Shown in pieces: positions 51,426 to 59,907 of a stretch of 64,000 bases of DNA. The stretch comes from Armatimonadota bacterium (lineage in GTDB: Bacteria; Armatimonadota; Fimbriimonadia; Fimbriimonadales; Fimbriimonadaceae), in NCBI GenBank assembly GCA_020161505.1, contig JAIUNY010000007.1, positions 62,001 to 126,000 on the forward strand. Reading direction: 5' to 3'. The position numbers and the translations under genes are program-made. Within the stretch, counting starts at the first letter, position 1. Every line of letters begins with the position of its first letter. A model generated the notes under the pieces. The model saw nothing but the letters and a program-made list of their open reading frames with translations. It was not told the origin of the DNA and made no database searches.

Positions 51426-51971
51426 ATGCCGATCGTCGCCTTTGCTACCTTGACCCTCGCCAGTGTTCTCCAGGACACGCCGCAGGTCACTGCGCCGCCG
51501 TCGCTCGGAGACAAAATCGTCTCGATCAGCGCGGAGGCCATTGGCAAGAAGTTCGGCACGGGCGAATGCGCCGAGTTTGTCGATCACGTCCTGCGAAGCG
51601 CGAAGGCCAAGCCATTCGGAAGCTGGAAAGACGATCCTAAGCCGGGAGATTATGTGTGGGGCAACCGAATTGCCACGGTGGACTCTCCCCAGACCCCCTC
51701 TCTCGCAGAAATCCGCCCCGGCGACATTCTCCAGTTCCGGGACGCGAAATTCGAGCTCAAAACAACTTATCGGCGAGAAACCATTGCCGCCAGTCACCAC
51801 ACCGCCATTGTGGAGTCGTACGATCCCAAAACCGGCATGGCCACCTTGCTGCATTCAAACAGCGAGGGCCGCATCCATGTCGCGCGCAGTCGGTATCCCC
51901 TGACCAAGATCACTCAGGGCCAATTCTGGGCATACCGAGCTGTTCCCGCCAACGCTGCCTCAAGCCGCTGA
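51426..51971 (+). CDS. Exported Cys/His peptidase-like (CHAP/NlpC-like) protein
   Basis: A 181-residue protein with a short hydrophobic N-terminus and a cysteine-amidase-like layout: nucleophile-type 'GTGECAEFVDHVL' and, further on, 'ASHHTAIVESYDP'. The segment 'PGDYVWG' ... 'IRPGDILQFRDAKFE' resembles the central part of NlpC/P60 and CHAP domains. It might cut peptidoglycan. The family assignment is by pattern only. Its last 12 bp overlap the convergent regulator gene. Confidence 0.65.
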   Translation: MPIVAFATLTLASVLQDTPQVTAPPSLGDKIVSISAEAIGKKFGTGECAEFVDHVLRSAKAKPFGSWKDDPKPGDYVWGNRIATVDSPQTPSLAEIRPGDILQFRDAKFELKTTYRRETIAASHHTAIVESYDPKTGMATLLHSNSEGRIHVARSRYPLTKITQGQFWAYRAVPANAASSR

Positions 51972-53159
51972 GGTCCGCATCTTCGTCGGAAGATGCTTCG
52001 GGAGCAGCTCTTGCTCACCGGAAGAGGCCATCACCGTGGCGCGCTCCATCGTGTTCTCCAGCTCCCGGATATTCCCTGGCCAGGGATAGGCGTGGAGCAA
52101 CGCAAGGGCTTCGTCGCTGACCGTGGCGAGTTCCCGCGCGTTCTCGGCGCTGTACTTTGCAAGGAAGTGCTCACACAGAGGCTTGATATCTTCCTGCCGT
52201 TCGCGCAGAGCCGGCAGATGAATCTCGACGACCTGGAGTCGATAAAGCAGATCCAAACGGAAGGTTCCATCATCGACCGCCGCCTGCAGATCACGGTTGG
52301 TGGCGGTGACCAAGCGGACATCGACTCGGGTCGGCTTTGTGGCTCCGAGACGCTCAAACTCGCGCTCCTGAAGCACCCGGAGAAGTTTAATCTGGATCGG
52401 CATCGGGATATCTCCGATCTCATCCAAGAAGAACGTTCCTTGGTCAGCAAGCTCAAAGCGCCCCGGTTTGGCAGTGTCAGCCCCCGTAAAGGCCCCTTTC
52501 TCGTGACCAAAGAGCTCGCTTTCGAGCAGAGTCTCCGGCAAAGCCGCACAACTGATCGCGACAAACGGCTGGGCGCTTCGCTGGCTGAGGGTGTGGATGA
52601 GACGCGCCACGACTTCTTTTCCTGTGCCGCTCTCGCCCGTAACCAGCACGGTTGCCCGCGAATCTGCGACCTGTTGGATGGTCTCGAGGATCTCCTTCAT
52701 CGCGGGAGATTCAGCAATGAACGCACGCTCGACCTTGGCGTCTCCGCTCGCCTTCTTGGGCTTCGCCTTGGCCTTTGCCGACTTCGGCTCGTTGCCCTCT
52801 AGAGCGCTTTGAATGATCTTTTTCACCGTATCAAGATCAAACGGCTTGGTGACAAACTCAAATGCCCCGTTCCGAATCGCCTCGATCGCCTGGGGAATCG
52901 TGCCAAACGCCGTCATGATCACGACTGGAGTCTCTGGATGCAGCTCCGCGATTCTTTTCTGCAGATCGTATCCACTCATGCCCGGCATGGTGACGTCGGT
53001 CAGAACGCAGTCAACCGACTCACGCTCCAGCATCGCCAGAGCCATATCGGCTGAGTCCGCGATCATCGCGTGCCAGCCGTTCTTGTCGAACGAGGCCTGC
53101 AAAATCCGACGGATGTTCATCTCGTCGTCAACAATCAACACGCGCTTTTTCTGACTCAT
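51960..53159 (-). CDS. NtrC-type response regulator lacking the DNA-binding domain
   Basis: A 399-residue protein. Receiver domain with Asp55 ('VDCVLTDVTMPGMSG'), Ala/Lys-rich linker (126-142), and a sigma-54-interacting AAA+ domain with Walker A 'GESGTGKE' (175-182), 'GAFTGA' (222-227) and Walker B 'FLDEIGD' (244-250). The chain stops soon after 'PWPGNIRELENTMERA', at 'LLPKHLPTKMRTSAA'; the Fis-type helix-turn-helix of NtrC is absent and no room is left for it. It would activate sigma-54 promoters from solution, as FlgR does in Helicobacter. The kinase gene is 23 bp upstream. Confidence 0.9.
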   Translation of the reverse strand: MSQKKRVLIVDDEMNIRRILQASFDKNGWHAMIADSADMALAMLERESVDCVLTDVTMPGMSGYDLQKRIAELHPETPVVIMTAFGTIPQAIEAIRNGAFEFVTKPFDLDTVKKIIQSALEGNEPKSAKAKAKPKKASGDAKVERAFIAESPAMKEILETIQQVADSRATVLVTGESGTGKEVVARLIHTLSQRSAQPFVAISCAALPETLLESELFGHEKGAFTGADTAKPGRFELADQGTFFLDEIGDIPMPIQIKLLRVLQEREFERLGATKPTRVDVRLVTATNRDLQAAVDDGTFRLDLLYRLQVVEIHLPALRERQEDIKPLCEHFLAKYSAENARELATVSDEALALLHAYPWPGNIRELENTMERATVMASSGEQELLPKHLPTKMRTSAA

Positions 53160-53182
53160 GGATTCCTTCGTTTGGTCGGTCT

Positions 53183-54697
53183 CTAGGCGGCGCACCGGTC
53201 CAGAGTCACCGTGAATCGACTCCCTTCCCCGGGTGCCGATTCCACCGCGATCTCTCCGCGATGTGCATCAATAATCTTTCGGGCGTTACAAAGGCCGAGC
53301 CCAGTGCCGGACGCTTTTGTCGTGAAAAACGGGGAGAAAAGCCGGGCTTTCTCGTCCTCGGAAATCCCCACCCCGTGGTCGGCAACACTGAACCCAGTGG
53401 CGCTGATTTCGAGGATGACCGTGTCGCCCGATCCAGAAGCTTCACGAGCATTCCGCAACAGGTTGTGAATCACCTGACCGAGCCGCCGCCGATCCACCAG
53501 AATCGGCTTGGTCGTTTCCGCCACGCTGACCTCCAGCACAATCCCGGACTCCTCGAATTCGACCTGCTGAACTTTGGCAATCGGAAGAAGCAGCGAATTG
53601 AGGTCGGTCTCCTCGAGATTGAGCTGCATCGGGCGCGCAAACTCAAGAAACTCCTCACACAGTGAGTTGAGCTTCGTCGCTTCCTCCTCGACAATCCCGA
53701 TGAAGTCTGGCAAGAGTTCAGGATGCTGGCGAATCATTTGCGCCGCAGAGCGAATCCCGGTGAGCGGATTTCGAATCTCGTGGGCGATCGCTGCCGTCAT
53801 CTGGCCAATTTCCGCCAGACGCTTCACCCGCGCGACTTCCCTCTGCTCGCGCTCGTGATCGGTGATTTCTTGAACCGTGATAACCCCGCCTCCGGAGGTG
53901 AGGGGTGTCCCCTGCACGAGCCAGAACCGATCAGTTGCAGGATCGTGGGCTTGGCGCTGCACCAGCTCTCCCACTGAATTGACCTCGCTGACGGTGCCGC
54001 GAAGCACCGTGCCGAGCTGACTCAGATCCGCTTCTTCGAACGATCCGAGGAAAGCATCTGCTGCGGCGGCTTGGTTGTGATTCAGGATTTGGCCATCTTG
54101 ATCCACGACGACCACCGCTCCGGCGACTGAGTCAAGCACGGCAAGCAGCTTTTCGTTCGCGATCATCGTCTCGCCGACTTGCTCCTTGAGCGTTGTGACG
54201 AGAAAGGCATTGCTGACGGCAAGCGCAACATGCGCGGCCAAAGCGGCTGCCTGATCGAGGTCGCGGTCAGTGAAGGGACTCTCACCGCTCTCGCGGCTGA
54301 TGTTCAGCACGCCGATGGCTTGGCGTTTCGTGTCCACAAGCGGCAAGACCATCGCGCTGGCGATGCTTTCGTTACCCCTCACCTCGGCAAAATCGGGGGA
54401 GAGCCGCGGATCATCAATAATCCGCGCGACTCCGCTGTAGGCGACAATGCCGGCGATTCCCTGCCCGTGCGCGATGTGCGCGTCATCAGGCAGGCTTTCT
54501 TGCTTGCCAAACTTTGTGCGGATGGTGTAGCCGCTGGCGGGCTCACCCAAAAAGATGGATCCACCGGACGCCCGGAACCACGAGACGCACTTGACGAGCG
54601 TGATGTCGAGATACGACTGCAGATCCGAGTCCGAAACCGGGCTCAGATCAAACAGATCCCAAAGATCCGCCTGCGACCATCGTGGAGAGGCTGCCAC
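53183..54697 (-). CDS. Cytoplasmic sensor histidine kinase (GAF-PAS-HisKA-HATPase)
   Basis: A 504-residue kinase without membrane segments. GAF domain at about 22-165, PAS domain at about 178-280, phosphoacceptor His306 in 'AAIAHEIRNPLTG', and HATPase with N box 'HNLLRNAREASG', G1 'VADHGVGIS' and G2 'GTGLGLCNARKI'. It surely pairs with the adjacent NtrC-type regulator. The signal is cytoplasmic: a small ligand on GAF or redox/energy on PAS. GTG start, with AGGGA before it. Confidence 0.92.
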   Translation of the reverse strand: MAASPRWSQADLWDLFDLSPVSDSDLQSYLDITLVKCVSWFRASGGSIFLGEPASGYTIRTKFGKQESLPDDAHIAHGQGIAGIVAYSGVARIIDDPRLSPDFAEVRGNESIASAMVLPLVDTKRQAIGVLNISRESGESPFTDRDLDQAAALAAHVALAVSNAFLVTTLKEQVGETMIANEKLLAVLDSVAGAVVVVDQDGQILNHNQAAAADAFLGSFEEADLSQLGTVLRGTVSEVNSVGELVQRQAHDPATDRFWLVQGTPLTSGGGVITVQEITDHEREQREVARVKRLAEIGQMTAAIAHEIRNPLTGIRSAAQMIRQHPELLPDFIGIVEEEATKLNSLCEEFLEFARPMQLNLEETDLNSLLLPIAKVQQVEFEESGIVLEVSVAETTKPILVDRRRLGQVIHNLLRNAREASGSGDTVILEISATGFSVADHGVGISEDEKARLFSPFFTTKASGTGLGLCNARKIIDAHRGEIAVESAPGEGSRFTVTLDRCAA

Positions 54698-54741
54698 TCC
54701 CTGTGATTATCGGCAACCGAGAGGGCGCTTCTCAGGCTGAG

Positions 54742-55251
54742 TTACTCGCCGGTCGAGAGGCTGGGTGTCCAGCGTGGATCAGGCTGATGCCCAAGGAACA
54801 TGACCTGGGCCAAGGCAAGGCCAAGCGCATCCCCAAACTCTTCGTTGGTGAGGGTTCCGCTCTTGTTGGTGACCAAGGGTGCCACCGGGCCAACAAATCC
54901 CCAACCCACCAATCGAGCGAGCTGCTCGCGGGTTTGAGAATCGGCGTTATACTCGTCGATGATCCCTTTCTCCACCCGAATCCCACGCGGAGTGGCGCGG
55001 AACGCTGGCTTGTAATTCTCAATCATCTGATCCAAGAGCGCAATGATCTCGGCTCTCGTCGCTGGTCGATTTTCCGCTTTGGGGAAGGTGAATGGCTGAG
55101 CGCCAATCGTGCGGGCAACCGAAGGATCGACTTCCGCAAGCGCAGCGATCATGTCGGCGTGGGTCATCGCGGCGGGCACAGCTTGCTTCTCGCTGAGCCC
55201 TGGATTCAGGAGCCCAAACACCAAGACCGAGACCATCGCCAGCTTTTTCAT
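54742..55251 (-). CDS. Exported protein, possibly SLH-like
   Basis: A 169-residue protein with a signal peptide (MKKLAMVSVLVFGLLNPGLS). The body has 'THADMIAALAEVDPSVARTIG', 'RPATRAEIIALLDQMIENYKPAF' and 'GTLTNEEFGDALGLALAQVMF', which recall the helical repeats of S-layer homology domains but with weak consensus. Start overlaps the mreB stop (ATGA), so it belongs to the murA-mreB operon. Function unknown; cell envelope is likely. Confidence 0.6.
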   Translation of the reverse strand: MKKLAMVSVLVFGLLNPGLSEKQAVPAAMTHADMIAALAEVDPSVARTIGAQPFTFPKAENRPATRAEIIALLDQMIENYKPAFRATPRGIRVEKGIIDEYNADSQTREQLARLVGWGFVGPVAPLVTNKSGTLTNEEFGDALGLALAQVMFLGHQPDPRWTPSLSTGE

Positions 55252-56261
55252 AGATTTGTGACCGCGCCGCTGCGCCCGATCGCGTCAAGTTCTTCCAACG
55301 CTCGACCTGTCCCAATCGCCACGCAATCAAGAGCATTGTCGGCAACCCGAACCGGAATCTGGGTGACCTGAGTGAGCAGCATATCGAGCCCTCGCAAAAG
55401 CGCGCCGCCACCCGTAAGGACGATGCCTCGCTCGATAACGTCGCTGCTCAGTTCCGGCGGCGTCTCTTCCAGAACCTGACAGAGCTTTTCGGCAATCTGC
55501 CGAACCGGCTCGCTCAGGGCCTCACGAATCTCCTCGCTGCTCACTTCCACAGTCTTCGGAAGCCCCGCGATCATGTCGCGTCCGCGGACGTTCATCTTGA
55601 GTTCGGGATCAAGCGGATACGCAGATCCGATCCGAATCTTGAGTTCTTCCGCCGTTGGCTCTCCGATGGCGAGATTGTAGACATTGCGGATGTGGCGGAT
55701 AATCGCCTCGTCCATCTTGTTGCCGCCGATCCGTAGGCTGGCCGATTTCACGATGCCACCCAGGCTGATCACGGCAATATCCGTGGTGCCTCCCCCGATA
55801 TCGACCACCATGTTGCCGCCTGCTTGAGAAATGGGGAGACCCGCCCCGATCGCCGCGGCCATGGGTTCTTCAATTGTCATGGCCCGACCGAAACCGGCCG
55901 CGTGAGCTGCCTTGATCACCGCGCGTCGTTCAACATTCGTCACCCCGCTCGGCACGCAAATGAGAGCCGTCGGCTTGACGAACTGGGGGCCCCGCACGGT
56001 TTTCAGCCGGATGTACTCCAGCATCTTTTCCGTGACGGTGTATTCGGCAATCACGCCGTCCTTCATCGGCCGGATCGCCGTGATGTTGCCAGGAGTTCGC
56101 CCCAGCATTTCGCGGGCATCGTTTCCGACGGCGAGGACTCGCTTGGTTTTGGTATTGATGGCGACGACAGTGGGCTCGGTGAAGACAATGCCCTTGCCCC
56201 GGCGATACACCAAGATATTCGCCGTGCCGAGATCAATGCCGATTTCAGGAATAAGTCTCAA
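55248..56261 (-). CDS. mreB: Rod-shape determining protein MreB
   Basis: A 337-residue bacterial actin that guides lateral wall synthesis. 'GIDLGTANILVYRRGKGIV', 'EPMAAAIGAGLPI', 'NMVVDIGGGTTDIAVISLGG' and 'GIVLTGGGALLRGLDMLL' are the actin-fold phosphate and adenosine motifs. The start is TTG 56261, followed directly by the conserved N-terminus. murA lies 25 bp upstream. mreC and mreD are not adjacent. Confidence 0.96.
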   Translation of the reverse strand: MRLIPEIGIDLGTANILVYRRGKGIVFTEPTVVAINTKTKRVLAVGNDAREMLGRTPGNITAIRPMKDGVIAEYTVTEKMLEYIRLKTVRGPQFVKPTALICVPSGVTNVERRAVIKAAHAAGFGRAMTIEEPMAAAIGAGLPISQAGGNMVVDIGGGTTDIAVISLGGIVKSASLRIGGNKMDEAIIRHIRNVYNLAIGEPTAEELKIRIGSAYPLDPELKMNVRGRDMIAGLPKTVEVSSEEIREALSEPVRQIAEKLCQVLEETPPELSSDVIERGIVLTGGGALLRGLDMLLTQVTQIPVRVADNALDCVAIGTGRALEELDAIGRSGAVTNL

Positions 56262-56286
56262 TTCAGGTGACGCTCAATCCCCGGAG

Positions 56287-57561
56287 TCAAGCTACCGGGT
56301 GCTCTTCAGTCGCGACTCGCTCAATCAGTCCGCCTAGTTTCGTCAGGTTAGCTTCCAGGTTTTGATAGCCCCGGTCGATAAAGTGGACGTTTTTGATCGT
56401 GCTCTCGCCCTTCGCCGCCAAAGCGGCCAGACAAAGGGCCGCACCTGCTCGAAGATCGCTCGCTTCCACGACCGCTCCCGTCAATTGTTCTACGCCCGTG
56501 ATGTTGGCATTGCGACCTTCGGCCCGAATGTTCGCCCCCATCCGCGAGAGTTCTTGAATGTGACCGATCCGGCTCTCGTAAATCATCTCTTCGATGACAC
56601 TCGATCCATTGGCAAGACAGAGCAGAGCCGCCATCGGCTGCTGGATATCTGTCGGGAATCCGGGGTAGGGCATCGTCTTCACGCGGATGCCATTCCAGCG
56701 CTCGGTGGCCCAAACGCGCACCCAATCGTGGCCTTCTTCGGCATGGACGCCCGACTCTCTCAGCTTATTGACCAGCGCGGTTTGATTCTCTGGAAGAATC
56801 CCGTTCACCTTGACATCTCCCTTCGTGATAGCACCAGCCAGGAGATAAGTGCCAGCTTGGATACGGTCAGCCGGGACATTGAACGTCACCGAACCGAGTC
56901 GCCTGACACCCTCAATCGTGATGGTGCTGGTGCCAAAGCCTTCGATACGAGCCCCTGCGGCGAGTAGAAACTCCGCAAGACTCACGACCTCCGGCTCAAT
57001 CGAGGCGTTCTTGATCGTGGTGATCCCTTCGCCCAGGGTCGCGGTTGCCATGAGGTGCTGAGTGGCCCCGGCGCTGGGGGAATCCAGATAAATCTCTGTG
57101 CCAACGAGCTTGGCGACCTCAGCAACATAGTGGCCGCCCACCGTTTCGATCGAGGCGCCCAGACCTTGCAGACCCTTGATGTGGAAATCCACCGGACGCG
57201 CGCCAATCTTGCATCCGCCGGGCATCGGGAGCTTCGCATGGCCCAACCGAGCAAGAAGCGGCCCGAGCATGTAGAAACCAGTGCGGATCTTTCGCACCAG
57301 CTCCTCACTGGGGACATAGTTGTTGTGAAGCTGTGTGGTATCGAGGAACAGGCTGTTCTCGCGGAATTCGGCGGTGATGCCAAAGCCGCGCATCAGCTCG
57401 ATCTTAATGTGGATATCCGCAATGTCCGGGACGTTGTGCAGCACTAACTGTCCATCGACCAGCGGAACGGAGGAGAGAATCGCGAGAGCCGCGTTTTTGC
57501 TGCCCGAGACCTCCAATTCTCCGACCAGCCGCTGTCCACCCTGAATCCTCAATACGCTCAT
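56287..57561 (-). CDS. murA: UDP-N-acetylglucosamine 1-carboxyvinyltransferase
   Basis: A 424-residue enzyme that transfers enolpyruvate from PEP to UDP-GlcNAc, the first committed step of peptidoglycan synthesis. 'GSKNAALAILSSVPL' at the N-terminus and 'LPMPGGCKIGARPVDFHIKGL' with the catalytic Cys are diagnostic; 'PYPGFPTDIQQPMAALL' is also present. Cys instead of Asp at the active site predicts sensitivity to fosfomycin. Confidence 0.97.
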   Translation of the reverse strand: MSVLRIQGGQRLVGELEVSGSKNAALAILSSVPLVDGQLVLHNVPDIADIHIKIELMRGFGITAEFRENSLFLDTTQLHNNYVPSEELVRKIRTGFYMLGPLLARLGHAKLPMPGGCKIGARPVDFHIKGLQGLGASIETVGGHYVAEVAKLVGTEIYLDSPSAGATQHLMATATLGEGITTIKNASIEPEVVSLAEFLLAAGARIEGFGTSTITIEGVRRLGSVTFNVPADRIQAGTYLLAGAITKGDVKVNGILPENQTALVNKLRESGVHAEEGHDWVRVWATERWNGIRVKTMPYPGFPTDIQQPMAALLCLANGSSVIEEMIYESRIGHIQELSRMGANIRAEGRNANITGVEQLTGAVVEASDLRAGAALCLAALAAKGESTIKNVHFIDRGYQNLEANLTKLGGLIERVATEEHPVA

Positions 57562-57785
57562 AAATCCCAGTTCCTTCCCTAGTGTCTCGTTGATCTCGCC
57601 AATCCCTGGCGCTGAGGGTCTATTCTACACCACAGCAATCTTGGCGGTCCACAAGAAACTTGTCCACGTCCTTTCGACTCCCGTTGACCGAGCCGTGATC
57701 CGTTACCGGGTGCTTTGGAGAGATTTCTTTAACATTTCGTGAAATCGCGCCCTTTTTTGCGGGTGATCCGTTGTATACAGTAAGC

Positions 57786-57920
57786 ATGCCGCGCCTGCTC
57801 CCCGACGCGAGACCACGGAGCGCCCATCCCCCCATACGGGTGGATGTGCAGATATCTGGGTGCATTCCCCTGCCCCAGAGTGGGCCCGCGCGCGACCGGC
57901 ACGCGGGCCCTTCTTTTTTT
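57786..57920 (+). ncRNA. Candidate small RNA or attenuating leader
   Basis: About 135 nt from a predicted start after TATACA (57774-57779) to the T-run of a strong terminator. It contains internal pairing around GGATGTGC/GTGCATTCC (57842-57867) and an AGATATCT palindrome in its loop. It matches no RNA family that I recognise (not SRP RNA, tmRNA or 6S by eye). It may be a regulatory leader of the HNH gene or a stand-alone RNA. Confidence 0.35.
57882..57920 (+). terminator. Strong terminator upstream of the HNH gene
   Basis: Stem GGGCCCGCG/CGCGGGCCC with an 11-nt loop and TTCTTTTTTT. There is no upstream plus-strand protein gene for it to end, so it must serve a short RNA or control read-through. 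Confidence 0.85.
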
Positions 57921-57997
57921 GAACCCCTCTCTGTTGCCGCAGAGACTCCGGTTCGTCGGAAGGCACCCCAGGCGCGGCAGCCCGAGGAACAAACCCC

Positions 57998-58531
57998 ATG
58001 GCTCATCACGACGTGCTCCTTCTGAACGCGAACTACGAGCCGCTGAATGTCTGCAACATTCGGCGGGCGGTCTCGCTTGTCCTGCTTGGAAAAGCCGAAA
58101 TCCTCGAGGATTCGGATCGCTTGGTGTACACCAGCTCCGGCAGCCTGAATGTCCCCAGTGTCGTGCGGATGCGCTATCAAGTTCGCCGGCCGATCCCGCG
58201 TCTGCGACTCTCGCGACATTCCGTCCTGGCGCGGGATAACTACGAGTGTCAGTACTGCGGATCCACCCGAGAACTCACCATCGACCATGTCGTACCTCGG
58301 TGGGAGGGCGGACCTCATACGTGGGAAAATCTGGTGGCATGCTGCCGCAAGTGCAATCTCAAAAAGGGCGACAAGACCCCGGTTCAGGCCAACATGAAGC
58401 TGAAAAAACAGCCCAAACGCCCGAACTACGTGCCGTATTTGAGTCTTCAGAAGTACCTTAAAGCCATGACCCGCGAAGATTGGCGGTTCTACCTTCCCGT
58501 CTTTGAAGAGTTCCGTCAGGCCGTGAACTGA
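57998..58531 (+). CDS. HNH endonuclease family protein
   Basis: A 177-residue protein of the common HNH5-type family. Zinc-binding 'CQYCGSTRELTIDHVVPRWEGGPHTWENLVACCRKCNLKKGDKTP' includes the HNH core (Asp-His, Asn, and paired C-x2-C). The N-terminus 'HDVLLLNANYEPLNVCNIRRAVSLVLLGKAEIL' is typical of the conserved stand-alone type, whose role is thought to be in DNA handling but is not settled. GAGGA lies ten bases before the ATG. Confidence 0.9.
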   Translation: MAHHDVLLLNANYEPLNVCNIRRAVSLVLLGKAEILEDSDRLVYTSSGSLNVPSVVRMRYQVRRPIPRLRLSRHSVLARDNYECQYCGSTRELTIDHVVPRWEGGPHTWENLVACCRKCNLKKGDKTPVQANMKLKKQPKRPNYVPYLSLQKYLKAMTREDWRFYLPVFEEFRQAVN

Positions 58532-58543
58532 CGAACGTATCCC

Positions 58544-58582
58544 GCAAGCCCGCCTGCTGACCCAGGCGGGCTTGCTTCTTCT
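58544..58582 (+). terminator. Terminator after the HNH gene
   Basis: 13-bp stem GCAAGCCCGCCTG/CAGGCGGGCTTGC, 6-nt loop, then TTCTTCT. Confidence 0.85.
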
Positions 58583-58604
58583 ATGGCAGCCGGGAAGAGC
58601 CAGC

Positions 58605-59723
58605 TCACCTCAGGCGATAGTGCCCCTTGGCTTCCACCTTCTCAAACACCGCATCCTGCGTGTGCTCGTCGATGAGAGCCGCCGTGCCCCTTGTCACCCA
58701 AACCTGACCAGGGGGCACCGCCCGATGGTAGGTCAGGGCCCGCGCGGGGACTTGACTCTCCGGAGACATGATGAGCGTGCACACCAGCACCCGAGCCGCG
58801 TGATTCTGGAGCAGAACATCGCGGGCCACATCGCGGGCAATGAGAGGATTGGCCGCCAGAACAATCCCTGGCTCCTGAGGAAGGAGCCCATGCTGCAACG
58901 CCGCCTCGGCGAGAGAAACCTGGGCAGCTTTGTCGACAAGAATCGCGGTCAAGGTTGGTTCCCCCGAAGCTGAGGGGATCCCGCGCGCAGGTAACAAATG
59001 CGGAACGATGGCGGAGCCTCTCGGCTTGGGCTCTGAGCTGCGCGCCTGGGCTTCTTGCCACCGAAACCCCCAATCTCTCGCCGTATCGAGGCGGCTGGAA
59101 GAGAGGCAATGCCGGATCGCTGCCTCGTAAACCTCGGCGTAGCCCGGGTCGACGCTGATGATTCGTTCAAACCCAGCCATGGACCCCTCGAAACTCTCCG
59201 CCGCCCGGGAATCAGCGATCAAGATCGCCATTTCCAAGGCAGAGGCCCGCACACGTTGCCGAACCACTTCGCACCAGGAGAGCTTGAGCGCCCCCCCCAC
59301 TGGGCCATGAATCAGCTGCAAAGCAGCCATCGCGCGGTCACGAGCCAACGCTGGCTCGCCCGACTCTGCCGCACCCTTGGCCTCTCGGGCCAACGCTTCG
59401 AAATCGTTGAGATCACTCGGCAACGCGACCATTCTCATCGTCTGCCTTCCGCTTTGGAAAACCTCTTCGGGATCGCCGCCAATCGAGGTAATTCCCGAAC
59501 GCAGAAGATAGAGGGTCACGGAAAGCCGGTTCTTCTCGTTTTCCGATTCCTCCTCTGGCCACAACCAGCGGATCAGATCGCGACGCGGCACCGGACGGCC
59601 AGCACTGAGGGCCAAAAGCAGGAGAAGGTCTCGCACCTTGGTTGTTTTGAACTCGTTTATCACCTGATCCCGGACGCAAAATTCCACGCGCCCGAGCAGA
59701 TTCACCCGGTAGGGATTGGACAT
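58605..59723 (-). CDS. SARP/BTAD-like transcriptional regulator
   Basis: A 372-residue protein. N-terminal winged helix of OmpR type (about 5-95, 'KVRDLLLLLALSAGRPVPRRDLIRWLWPEEESENEKNRLSVTLYLLRSGI') followed by a helical BTAD-like region (about 105-230, 'DLNDFEALAREAK', 'GFERIISVDPGYAEVYEAAIRHCLSS'). The C-terminal 140 residues resemble a nucleotide-cyclase-like or sensor region without clear motifs ('LTAILVDKAAQVSLAE', 'VPPGQVWVTRGTAALI'). AGGTGAGAG precedes the ATG. Targets unknown. Confidence 0.75.
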   Translation of the reverse strand: MSNPYRVNLLGRVEFCVRDQVINEFKTTKVRDLLLLLALSAGRPVPRRDLIRWLWPEEESENEKNRLSVTLYLLRSGITSIGGDPEEVFQSGRQTMRMVALPSDLNDFEALAREAKGAAESGEPALARDRAMAALQLIHGPVGGALKLSWCEVVRQRVRASALEMAILIADSRAAESFEGSMAGFERIISVDPGYAEVYEAAIRHCLSSSRLDTARDWGFRWQEAQARSSEPKPRGSAIVPHLLPARGIPSASGEPTLTAILVDKAAQVSLAEAALQHGLLPQEPGIVLAANPLIARDVARDVLLQNHAARVLVCTLIMSPESQVPARALTYHRAVPPGQVWVTRGTAALIDEHTQDAVFEKVEAKGHYRLR

Positions 59724-59907
59724 ATTGATCTCTCACCTTTTCAGAACCTGTCCCGGAAAACCGGAGAAAGCTCTGGAATGAGTATGAACCAAGTGTCCAC
59801 ATAAAACGCAAGGGTCACGTAGATTTCACTGCCATTTCATCAGGAAAAGCTTCCCCGCAGATCTGCGTGGGCCAGGACGGACCGCCTTCTGCGATACACT
59901 CCGGCGA

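Larger units (their letters stand above)
57562..57997. other. 436-bp intergenic region between murA and the HNH gene
   Basis: Contains the murA upstream part, a TATACA box at 57774-57779, a transcript-sized stretch ending in a strong terminator (57882-57920), a small CTCTG/CAGAG hairpin near 57930-57945 and the ribosome binding site of the HNH gene. No convincing protein gene. Confidence 0.6.

Noticed and set aside
57786-57920. Signal recognition particle RNA, tmRNA or 6S RNA
   Set aside because: None of their conserved core sequences (such as the GGAAGGAAGCAG region of SRP RNA) is present.
57620-58318. 232-codon frame on the minus strand over the HNH upstream region
   Set aside because: It crosses the HNH gene in antisense and has no recognisable domain; the stretch is better explained by a terminator and leader.
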